Source of the DNA: Bicyclus anynana
Lineage: Eukaryota > Arthropoda > Insecta > Lepidoptera > Nymphalidae
Assembly: GCF_947172395.1 (NCBI RefSeq)
Contig: NC_069099.1
Span: forward strand, 11,785,740-11,849,739
Direction: 5' to 3'
Length of the DNA stretch: 64,000 bases
Shown one piece after another: positions 1-12,100 of the stretch. The notes under the pieces are model-generated. The model searched no databases, was not told where the DNA came from, and worked only from the letters and a program-made list of their open reading frames with translations. Every line of letters starts with the position of its first letter. Within the stretch, counting starts at the first letter, position 1. A program made the position numbers and the translations under genes.

Positions 1-38
1 ACAATCGATATAAAAAATTAAAAAAGAAACGTATTTAC

Positions 39-161
39 CTTAGCCTCTTGTATTGTGGACGGATGGTGCGCAGACTCCTTGTCCGCAACTAGTAAAGTCC
101 AGAGTGGTAACGGCGGCACTGACGTTAGTTCCGCGTAATCCAGCTGGACGTCTTCGGTTAT
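39..161 (-). CDS. Rbcn-3A: DmX exon 31, residues 1546-1586 (last exon in window)
   Basis: Acceptor AAATAG|ATAACC, donor GCTAAG|GTAAAT (phase 0). It encodes EDVQLDYAELTSVPPLPLWT, then LLVADKES, matching human DYTEIDSIPPLPLYALLAADED. The gene continues beyond position 1. Confidence 0.94.
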
Positions 162-3100
162 CTATTTGTTACCATTCGATAAATAAATAAATCATTTTGT
201 AGGGTATAATCATAATAAACATATTAAGTATGTATAATCATTAATAATCATATTTTATTTGCGAATCATATTTGTAAGTTATTTTCAACTCGTGACCTAT
301 TTAGTCTTTCGACTAATCTTAAAGTCACCAGGACCTTAGAACAAGATGCATAGACATCACATACATTCCAAAGTGCCAAGATAGACAAGTGTTCGCTAAG
401 AAAAAGAAAGTGTAGAATAAAGGATGCGGTAAGTGATTTTGCTGCTTATTTATTTAACATTCCGCTAATTTTACTCTACAGTCAGAAATGACCGTGTCCA
501 TATTTTTTAGGCATCAGATCTCAACTAGCTCGTGTAGAATTGCTGTAAAAAATTTGCATAAGTGAGAAAATTTACAATTCATGCCGATCGCATACATAAT
601 AGTCACCCGTCGCAAGAAGCTATATTGGAATATGATCCACTTTTCTTTTTAACTTTTTCATGTATTTTGATTCTTTAGTCTGCCCTCTGCCTCGTTGATT
701 TGGCGGTTAGCTCATGCAGATTCATAATAAGAGGTACGAGTTTCGAATATTTAGTTTTTTTTTAAACAAATTCTCAGTAGTAGTCTAGAGTAAGGAGTTC
801 GTGATGTTACCCCTGTGTCTAAGAATGCATGAGCCGGTCGGTCTCAGTTATTAGCAATAACAACTGAAACACTAGTTTCTTTCTTTTATCTTAAACCCTA
901 CATATGATGATTAAGCGAAATCCCCTCTTACAAGTACATAGATCCCCTTTAGTGAGCTACAAAAATTAACCTTAAAGTACAAGACATCGTGTTGCGTTGG
1001 GTGATAGCAAGTATACGATCGGCTCAGCTTGCAAGGGGCGTCCATTGATTACGTGAAGTGTTCAGGGGAGGTCAAAAAGTCAAAACCCTGTCATATAATG
1101 AATGGATGACCAAGTACATGACAGAAAGCAAGGCGTACCTGTGCGACGCCGTCAAGCGGCGATGCGGCGCCCGCGGCGAAAGACACGGACAGCGTGCGTG
1201 ACCGCGACCAGCCGCGCTGCAACACATGTGCACGTCACACCTCACCACGCCACACCACGACACGCCACGTCACACATGCAACGCGCGCAGGCCATACTCA
1301 AGCGACGCTCGTGACCACAACTATGACGCTTACGACCATTCTCGACTTCCGTGTTACGAAGTGTTACCCTTGAAGTACTTTGGCGTGTATGACGGATGAT
1401 GAATAAGCAATGTAGATTTAAACGCGTCTCAGTTTTGAGTATTGCATTTACGAACTTTGAAGTGCTTTGGCGTGTTTGACGGATGAACAATAAGCGATTT
1501 AGATTTTAATCTCAGTTTTGACTATTGCATTTGTCGAAATGACCACTACCGCAATAAATATGAGACACAGTACTGTGCCGTTGTGTTAACGTTGTACTGT
1601 GAAATTACATTAATAATGTATATTTTCAGTAACTTTAAATCAACTTTTTTCTGCATAAGAAGCAATGCCAGTATGAGACTTCCCACACGATGTCACAAGG
1701 ATTCTGTAAGCTCCTTTCAAATCGACTGCAGTTGTTTCTACACCTGCCGCTTTAGGATCGTTACACTGGTTATCGTTGAAGTATTCTGGCATGAATAAGC
1801 GATATAGTTTTGAATACATCTCAGTAGTAAGTACTTCTCTGTAGTATTGAGATTGGAATTTATGTATGAAAATTATGTACATACCACAACATAAAGTTAT
1901 AGACAATTTTCGTAATAATGAAATGGCATTGACAATATAAAGGTTTTGAATGAATGTTGCTGCAAATAAGCAATGCCAGTATAACATCTAACACACGCGG
2001 TGAAATTGAAAACACCCTTACTGGTTGTACGGTAAAAACGTTGCAACCCGCTTTTACACACAACTTCAATAATTGCAAAAATGTACGGTGTAATTTGTTA
2101 GTCTATATAATTCGCTATAGTTATTCAATTAATAGCTACCACAAAGACAAATATTATTCAAATAAACCTAATACCGTGTTTAATTAGTTCTATGTACCAC
2201 TCGCTTTCATTAATGTATCGTTAATAGTATATAATACACGGCCAAGAAATTCTCTTACAGTAGTGCAGTGTCATTATAAATTCTCCTTCTATTTTCTACG
2301 ATCCTTTACTAATTACTGTGAATTACTGTGTAGACATTTAATTAATAACATTAAGTTTCTATCTATACTAAATTTTTAAATAATTCTCGTGTGATAACAA
2401 CCTAAAATGTCAAGAGATATACGGCGATCGAAGATTATACTTGATCATTCAGTTTGATTAAAAATGTTAGTGCATTGCTGTGGCGTGCAATCCATATAAG
2501 TATAAATGCTCTGTCTACCCGGAAAGTTTCATTATCGGTATTGATGAAGGATTTAATAACGTTTTCATACCTATACTAACGCCAAACTTGATGTGGAATG
2601 TTTATCAACAGACAAATTAAAAATGAGGGTATAAATCGCTACACATTTTACACATAATAATAATTTTAATTAACTAGTTCCTAAATTAATTACAATTAAT
2701 AAACTTAGAACAATTAGATATAGCTCATATCTTTTGAACCGAATATCGTTTTATAAAGAAAACAATACATAATTTAAAATAAATTAGGTATGACATGTGT
2801 TTTCTATCTTCATTTTTAATTTGTTTGTTTATAAACATTCCACATCGAGTTGGGCAGATGTATAGTGAACATATGTTGAGATGTATAGTGAACATCATGA
2901 GCACACCACTGTTAAATTAATAAATCGATAACAACGTATATCTCCTTACAAATTTTAATAGAAACACTGTTCTATATAATTAAAAGCTAAACTACACTGA
3001 CATAAAAAAGTGAAAAGAGTTGAGAGCTGTGGTTTTACAATACATAAAATGCATTTAAAAGCAACATATCAAACATGATCTGCCTGCACAGTATTGAGAA

Positions 3101-6100
3101 TTTCATACCTGTCTTGAGACGCTGTCTTCGTCGCCCTGCGAGGTTCGTGTCGCATAACTCCCACCGATACATCTGACATAAATAAACACTTTTATTCTCA
3201 CTTATACCTTCATTATACCGTAGATATTCTATTTTATGAAGGTTTTGGCTTGGTTGTAGTTGTGAGATGACTAAAAAAGTGCATTTGTATACATAAATTG
3301 AAAGAGAATCAACAAAACGGAACCATTTTTAAACCATTGGTGGTGACTACACGTTTGTGTTTGTGTTTGTGTAACATCGAAACATATTTACCAAGAAATA
3401 GTTCAAATATAAAAATTATGTTTCTGTTTTGCTGACGTTCTTACAATTTCACACACAAACATGCTTGTCTTTTGTGTTTATATAACATATGGTTATTATA
3501 ACCAAAGAAAATCCTTCGCTCTAAAATAGATTATCTATCAATTTCAGTATTTATAGCATCGTTTTATTCAGGTTTACCTGACTAAATGAGCAAGAATCGC
3601 CTTAACCCATCGGATTTTCCCACTATTCAGTAGCTCCATCAATTGCTTAGGATGGTACTGAGGTAGCACTGGGCATGCCATCTGTGATGCCTCGAAAAGA
3701 CCAAAATCTGGCATATAGTCTAAAAGTGGCTGTAACAAAACAAAAGTATGAATGAAAATAACAGCCGTCTCTACAGACATACTTAAATCTTCACTCATTC
3801 GTGTGTGAAAAAATATATAAGATCGAAGATATCAAATTTAAAAAGAAGAATCCACAATACGTTAAATTTTAAATAAATTAAACATTCATCAATTTTTGAA
3901 GCCTTTGAACTAATCCACAGTTGATTATGTGAAAGGCTTGATTGCAGAGGTTTGGGTATAAACTTGCACCTCTTCCAAGTTAGCCTACTACCACCTTAAA
4001 GTATTTTTCAGAAAGCATCATACGTGAAACGAACTGTAGATTGCTTTGTGCACTTTACATAGTGTGACCACAGTCAAGCACTATAATATTTATTGTTGTT
4101 GGTAAAACACTTTTGTAGTAAAATCCTGTTGGGAAAGATGTGTGAACATACTTGAGGTTGGTCCGGTTGCGTTTTGTTCCGTCGCCTGGCGTCGCGCTCC
4201 AATAGCTGCAGGTTGATCGAAGACACGCGCTGTAAGTGTGGTGCGGACACGCGCAAGTCTGAATCACGGAGCGCGCGAGATTCGCCGCTATCTTCTTGCT
4301 CCTGAGAATGACAAAAAAGTTAGTATAGACCTTTTATTTTCGGAAAACGATTTGGATTAGGTCGTAAAGAGAACAACAAAGTGCGTTTTTGTGTGAAACT
4401 GAAGGAGAGTTAGCAAAATAAACAAACATGTTTTAAATTATCATCCCTCTGTAAGTAGAAACCCAGGGTTTACAAACGAATATTTCTTTCTTTTCTTTGC
4501 CTCACGCATTCTTTCTGTCTAAATAATTTACCATCGCCTTTCTGCTGCGCGGAGTGCGTCACTCACTGCATGACGCACTGACAAAGGCGTTTCGCTTACA
4601 ATTTACTATTACATCCTACTGTCTGAGGTATAATAACTTTAATTTACTTAACTTTAACTTTCACTTTCCTCGATTTTTAGTTGATATTGCTGTTGGATTG
4701 TGTTTATATCTATGCTTGTTCTTATGTGTTCTTTATAAATCAAAATAAAAGTTAATAGAAAAGTCTTTCTTCATTTTTCCACAAGTTAGAAGGTTACTTT
4801 TTAGTGAAACTAGTGAAATAATTTCACAATGTGTGAAGAGCGAATTGTTATAAATAGTTTAATGCCAACAAATATTAAAAGAAAAACTCACTTGCGTAGC
4901 AGCTTGACCGGACGTTATCTGTGGAGTCTCCGGTTTCCACTGCGAGTAGACATGCATCTCCGAGTCCATCCCCACCACCAGTATCCCATCCCGGACCCAC
5001 GATATCTGCATCGGCAGCGGCGGCAGACCATCGGCTGTCTTCAACTGGATACGACGGAGCTGCATCCATCGAATCTCTTCGACGAATAGCGGCGCAGCGA
5101 GGGATGACGCCTTGCGGAGTATTGGCCGGTTGTTGTTTATCGATTCTTTCATTGCCTGTGAGTGGAGACAGGTGATATATACATAATCATTATCATTATC
5201 AACTTATGGACGTCTACAACTGGACATATGTCTTTTGGATTCAAACAATACTGTCTTGCCACCGACTGCATCCAGATGGATGATTGATATCAACCATACT
5301 GCTCTTCCCAGTGTAGGGTCGCCATCCTAGCACCTTGAGATGTAAACATTCATAACATTTAGGAACATTTAGGTGATAGCTCAGTCGATTATAACCTTTG
5401 CCTATGATTCCGGAGGGTGTGGGTTCGAACCGGTCCGGAACATGCAACTCCCAACTTTTCACTTGTGTGCATTTTTAAAATTAAATATCGCGTGTCTCAA
5501 ATGGTGAAGGAAAAACATCGTGAGGAACCTGCACACCAGAGAATTTTCTTAATTCTGTGTGTGTGAAGTCTGCCAATCTGGATTAGATCAGAGCGGTGGA
5601 CTATTGGCCTAACCCCTCTCATTCTGAGAGGAGATTCGAGCTCAGTAGTGATCCGAATATGGGTTGATTACTACTAGTAATAGATGTCTGAGAAAGAAAA
5701 CATACAGTTCTTAGATGTATAAAATCACTGCCCATCCCGAGGACCTATTAGAACCTGTATTGTCTAAGGAAGTTTCCATTTTGTACGTGCCTATCCTAGT
5801 AAGAAAAAAACTTTCGGCACGTCATTGCTACTAGGAGACTTCACGATTTACCGGTGTCGCCTGCCCCGTTGCGATCGTTACAGCTTCGTCGGATAACATA
5901 GTTTGCAAGACCTATCATTTAGAAGAGTTCAATACTTTTGCGTACTTTACCTTCAAATTAGCTTGAGCCAAATCACTGGAAACGGGGGTGAACAATAGCA
6001 CCCTAGATCCGACAGCGACAGTAAGGATGTGCGATCCATCCTCCTTGGACACCCAGTCCAGTTGCACGAGGTGTTTCTGTGTGAGCGGGCAAGTGTTCCC

Positions 6101-9100
6101 GTTCTCCATGATGCTTTTGCGCAACGACTGTAGAGTACTGAACGACGGGACTGCTAGGAGACCTGCCGACTTGCCGGTGTCGCCCTCGCCGTTGCGATTG
6201 TTACGGCTTTCGTCGGACGACAATGTTTGCAAGACCTAGGATTTAAAAAAAAATATAGGTCATCATTCTATTATTTTTTCTACACACATAGTGTGTACGC
6301 GCTTAACACTGTGAAAAATTGTAAGTGAGGACGCGCTCGCGTTCGCACTCCAAGCACTAGGCGCAAACCCTTTGAAGTGGAAAAAAATACAGACACCGAT
6401 CGCGGAACGGCGTGTGTAGAGCGTGCCTAATAACTTATAACAAATTACAGACTTTCTTTCTTTTATAGGAAAAGGGTTTGAAATTTAATCCAGATGTTCC
6501 AATGGGTTGGTAGGCTTAGGCAATAATGTTTGATCCCTTTTACCAGCAACAAAAGTCACATCGCAATACCAATAAGACCACCACCAACCTCCCAATTTTG
6601 GGCATTTGCTGAACAATTGTTTGAAGAAAGAAAATCTCAAAATTTCACAGACCTAAGAAATAAACCTATTTTGGCATATTCATACTACATACTGTATTAA
6701 CTTAACTTGAGCTATGACCGTGTCATCATCGAATTGTAAGTGCAGTCTTCATTTCTAAATTAACTTTAATTGAAGGATTCCTTTATATGTATAACATGTT
6801 TAAGCAAATCTTATCTTTGAGTTAGACTCAAATAATGGTAAGGATAAATAGTGAATGGCGTGTTTACCAACCTGCGTCAGCCTTTGTTTCTTCTGCATAA
6901 ACGACGTGTCGTGCAAGTACGACAAATCGATCTGCGTATCAGCGCACACGCCGACACGGGGCAGACTGACGTTCCTCAACGGTATGGTGTCCTCTAGCAG
7001 CCACTCGGCGCCGCCGGTGCTCTCGCACTCGTATACGCAAACGCTGAGGTTCACGAACCGGGCGTCGGGGTTGGAGTTGTTGGCAGTGAGACCGGCCTTG
7101 GGGCGGGTGAACGATCTGCCGCATTTGTACGCGCACGCTATACGGCCGGAGTACGCTGCGCTTATGTGGAGGGGTTGACCTTGAAAAATTATATCAAACC
7201 TTTATTTATTTCAAATAGTTTTCTATATAAGATATTTTAAAAAGTCAACCCTGTCAATGGCCGGTAGGTACCACCAATTCGGAGAGTGGAGACAAGAAAT
7301 TCAGTCATGAAGTCTAATAGTCTTTAGATGTGCACGAAGATTTATGGCTAGGGGTGGGAGAATGATCTGCCGCATTTGTACGCGCACGCTATGCGGCCGG
7401 CGTACGCTGCGCTTAAGTGGAGGGGTTGACCTTGAAAAATGAAATCATACCTTTATTTTTTTTTAAGTCAACCCTATCAGTGACCAACATCACCAAAAAC
7501 AGAATGGAGACAATAAATTCAGTCATGAGGTCCAAAAGTCCTAAGATGTGCACGAAGATTATTTCAGTGGCTATAAATATACTACAAAAATGATTTGAAT
7601 TAACAATTCATAGCTACACCAGGCTACACATAATCAGTACCTACGCTTATCAGTGGACCAATGGAGCAGAATAGAATTCCGTTTATAATGTTATAGTACA
7701 AAAACGCGCTATCCTCAAATAATTAATTCCAGTTTTATGATAAATTTGCATTAATTTCAGAGGAATTACTCTATTCTAGTAAAAGAGAGTAAATGATTAA
7801 TCATTTAAATTCAAATACCTGGAATGTCTATAGTAGATTCTTGATCTTTGTTCATCATTTCCCACTCTTTCCACGTATAATCAAATTCATCATTGTCTTT
7901 TTTAGTTACGTTACACTTCCAAAACCTGAAAACATTAGTTGAAGCACTGTAATGGTTATAGAAAAAAAAACAGACTATTATATAATTTGCGAGTTAAAAA
8001 AGTGGCAATGGACAGGGCACATAGTTTAAAGAGTTGATGGACGTTGGGGTCACAAGGTCATCGAATGGCAAACTCGTACACAAAAGTATTGGCCGACCCC
8101 TACTAGGTAGACTACGACATCAACAAGGATGTTTGTTTTTTTTTTATTTTTTTTTTTTATTCTTTACAAGTTAGCCCTTGACTACAATCTCACCTGATGG
8201 TAATTGATGATGCAGTCTAAGATGGAAGCGGGCTAACTTGTTAGGAGGAGGATGAAAATCCACACTCCTTTCGGTTTCTACACGACATCGTACCGGAACG
8301 CTAAATCGCTTGGCGGTACGTCTTTGTCGGTGGTAACTAGCCACGGCCGAAGCCTCCCACCAGCCAAACCGTAGGAAGCCGCTGGACGCTGGGAGCTACC
8401 AGACCCTGGTGTTTGGAAGTCTATGCAAGCAGTGGCGTAAATAGGGCGGTGCCACCGGTACCCAGGCACAGGTCGTAGACTCTCGGAGGCGCAAGAATAG
8501 ACAGAATTAAGTATCAGAATGGGCAACGCATTTGCAGTAGTGAACTTGCGTTTGAGTCTCAGTGAGTGAGACACAGTGGGTGGTATGATAGGCAAAGGGC
8601 CTACTTAAATAGGGCGCAGTTATAGAAGCTCGCACAGGGCGCGGAAAAAGCTATTTACGGCACTGTATGCAAGAGCCCTATGCCATCAATGGATGTCCAT
8701 TGGCTGATAATGGTGATGATGATGATTATGATGATGATAAAATACCTTAAAGTACTATCGGAGCAGGCAGTTGCTAGGATGTACGGCGCTAAGCAGGCGG
8801 GGTATATTGAGGCGGAACTCAAGTGGCCCGCTGCCGGCGTCGCATGGATTACATCCACACCATCGGGCAGTGATAAAGGACATTCACACACCTGGAAGAA
8901 AACAAGATCAGACATGATTAAAAGAAGGTCTTGCCTTGTGGGAGGTCATATTTTGTTATATGGGGTCATCCATAAATCAATTACAAGACATTTTTTCGAA
9001 CCCTAATACTTCAGAATAATTTCTGTTGTCAATAATAGTCGTTATCTCTTACTCGATCTAGTAAATTGAGACAGGAAGCTAAAGTGAGGCTTCTGTTTCC

Positions 9101-12100
9101 TGAAACTTATGATCTTTGCAAGAGTTAATATGCATCTTCTAGACAAACGCGCTCTAACTTACGAGTAGATCTCGTTACTGCTTTCCACCAGGCACGATTG
9201 TAGTCTAACTCAAGCCTATTTCGAATTAAAAAAAAAACACTTTTCAGTGTCTCCTTTGTTTAGTACAAAGTCTAAATAGATTTAGATCATAAGGTCATAG
9301 TTTCCAATCCTGTGACGGGCTACAAATTACCAAGCTTCTTTTTCGTCAAAGAAAATTTCAGTAAAAAAAAACTTCACCCTGTTTTCAAGTTTATAGCTAC
9401 GAGTACACGTACACTGAGGTCCCATTAAGGAGCCTACGGCACTTACACAATCAAAAAAAAAACATTGGCCGTCTATTTCGTTTATCATTAACACCTAATA
9501 GTAAACGTTAAAGAAGTCAAATAGCCCTAAGCCCGCAAACCCGCTTTGGAGCAGAGTAGTGCATCTAATAGTCTGAGATCCGTTTTAAAAACGACCTTCA
9601 CCCATCTTTTTAATTAATAAAAAGTGTTTTAAACAAACGTTTTGAACTCGGATCTTCTACTATACGCCCTCCCCTTCCTGATAAGTATAATGAAGACTAC
9701 CTTTTTAGTAGTAATGGAAAGATGCGAATGTGTGGGCGCCGCGGCGGGTCGGTCCGCATCCACCGATATGGAGTTCTTTCGAGACTCGCCTTCGTCTTCT
9801 TGCACTAACGCGCTGTCCGGCACGTACATCATACTGTTTGTTAGGTCATCTGAAATATTCCAACAAAAGTAAAAATGCATTTTTACAAAGTTTCTGACTG
9901 AACAATTTATAAATGTAGACTATCATGAATTCCCATTTTGATATAATAAAGTAAAGTTTGTGAGATTATAACATCTGGATCTACTGAACCGAATTTGTAT
10001 ATTCTTTTACCAATATAAAGTCCCGTTACTTGTGAGCCCTGTGAAGTGTCATATGGTATATTTTATCTCCGTTTTTCCACGGAAACGGAATCGATGCGGG
10101 TGAAAACATCTGGCTAAAAACAATTGTCGAAGCATAAATAAAAGGTGATGTTGTAGTGTTTGATGATTATTCTGATTATGGAATTATCAATTCATATTTT
10201 TAGGCGATAATTGAATCTAAAATGAAAATAAATGTTCGATGCCAAGCATATAATAGAACTCCTATCATAATACATTTTTTTTTTCTATTATGATAGGATG
10301 TTGTACAAAAAAATATTAGTGTGTTTGAAGGCAGTGCAATGCGTTCCATGCTGCCATCCAGAATTTTAAAAAAATACACTTATTTAGTGTTTTCTAGTAA
10401 AGACTAAACCTCATTGCATTTGAGCTTATTCTTATTTAAATATTTGGAGAATTGATTACCTGATGGATCAGCCTGTGAAGAAACAGTCAATCTCCACATA
10501 TGGACAGTAGAGCCTCCGTCAGTTCTCTCCAACACCACGATGTAGAATGGTTCGTTGAAGACTGCTGTCTTCCGCAAGTCGACTATAGCCTCCAGCCCCG
10601 CTTCGGTTATTGTGTTAACGTCCGAACCTTCTACGCCGGAGTCAGAGCTTTCTGTGTCGCTGGATGTACGTTCACCTGTTTATTACATTCACAAGTTAAT
10701 TTAATTCCTAAAATATGTTTATCTACTCTTACATATTAAAAGATCATACATGAAATAAGCAAACAATGTATTTGTTTCTTATAAGACTAAAATCAACTTG
10801 ATACCCATATTGACCAGCTTCAATATGGGTATCAAGTCAAGTGTGAATAGACAATTTCTAGGCAAGCGCGTTCAACCACAGGCTGCATCATCGCTTACCA
10901 TCAGGTGTGATTGCAGCTAAGCGTTTGCTATACATAATGAAAAAAAAGTTTCCTAACCAATAATAATTAATCAATTGTTCCTGCAGACTTACCATGCGCG
11001 TCACGATATATCTCGTGAAAACAAAGTGACATATTGTGGACCAGCACGGAACCAGAAGTATTACTCTCTCTCTTTCATTGCGTTGAGGCGAAAGGTCTGG
11101 GACTGGGACAATTTCACCGCTATTGATCGACATTTGTATTTTTCTCTTCGTCTATAGTCGAGTCGGACGATAGCTCGTATCGTGATGCTACACATAAAGC
11201 TCACCAGTAATTAGCTGCTCCTGGAACACGTGCAGGAGCTGCGTGTTGTGCCAGTCGTGCGTCGCGTCCGCTATCGCGTGCAGCTGTATGATCGCTCCGG
11301 GTCGCGCCGTCGACTGCTGGGACACGATCTTTATGCGCTGGTGGAGAGGTATGCCGCCTTCTTCTACAGTCGAATCAGACGATAGTGACATAGTGTCGTG
11401 GTGCTACATATAAAAGAAATATATTACATACAATTTATTTATATAACAATAAAAAAATCTAAATATTTTTACCAAGGAGGTAAAATGATATTAAAGCTTA
11501 CCATAACATCTTTATGTCGACGTTCTGAAGTAGCAATTTCAGCTAACAAAGTTCGCGCGTCGATGACCGCTTGGAACAATCTTAAGCTTTCTCCGTCGCT
11601 GGCCACGAAACAGGCTGATGGTGAATTTGATAAGTTTCCCAAGGTTGTACTGCAGATAAAATAGGTAATTATCATTAACGAAACTGCTAAAAGATTACCT
11701 GGAGTAATTTTTTCAAGGTCATAGTTTTTTTTATATTATTTAGCTTATGAATAAAGGTATCAGAAGAATGTACATAATTGTCATGGTACATAAAAAGTAT
11801 ATACGTATTTAAGACTTGCCGAAATACATGCAAGCCTACGAATTGCAAGCGCCCCATGATGAGCTCGGAGCACAGTATGTAACGTGCAGTGCATTCAAAC
11901 TCACCTAGGCAGTAGAGTGGGCAACCAAGCGACGTTACTGAAGGCCGAGAGGTGGGGCGAGTTGACTCGCGCGAGCTCGGAAACGCCGCCTGACTTGCCG
12001 AGCGGGCCCACGCACTCAACGCGCCACATAATTAGCTCCGAGCAGAGGCCGCCTGCGGCCGCGTCCTCGTCCACATTCGTTACCTCCCTTTCGTGATCTG

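Larger units (their letters stand above)
7989..8740 (+). mobile_element. LINE 3' end (reverse-transcriptase C-terminus and tail), carrying two nested insertions
   Basis: Plus-strand sequence reads as a degenerate C-terminus of the common lepidopteran LINE ORF (WQWTGHIV..R.DGRWG..VIEWQ, R.DV.KSM.., QWMSIG*) followed by a TGATGATGA tail. It is split by a SINE (8134-8371) and by a hAT-type MITE (8430-8665). It occupies intron 22. Confidence 0.7.

Noticed and set aside
11687..12019. 110-codon minus-strand open frame starting MSAWARSASQAAFPSS
   Set aside because: It overlaps exon 17 in the wrong frame; the true frame matches the conserved GGVSELAR and SAFSNVAW motifs.
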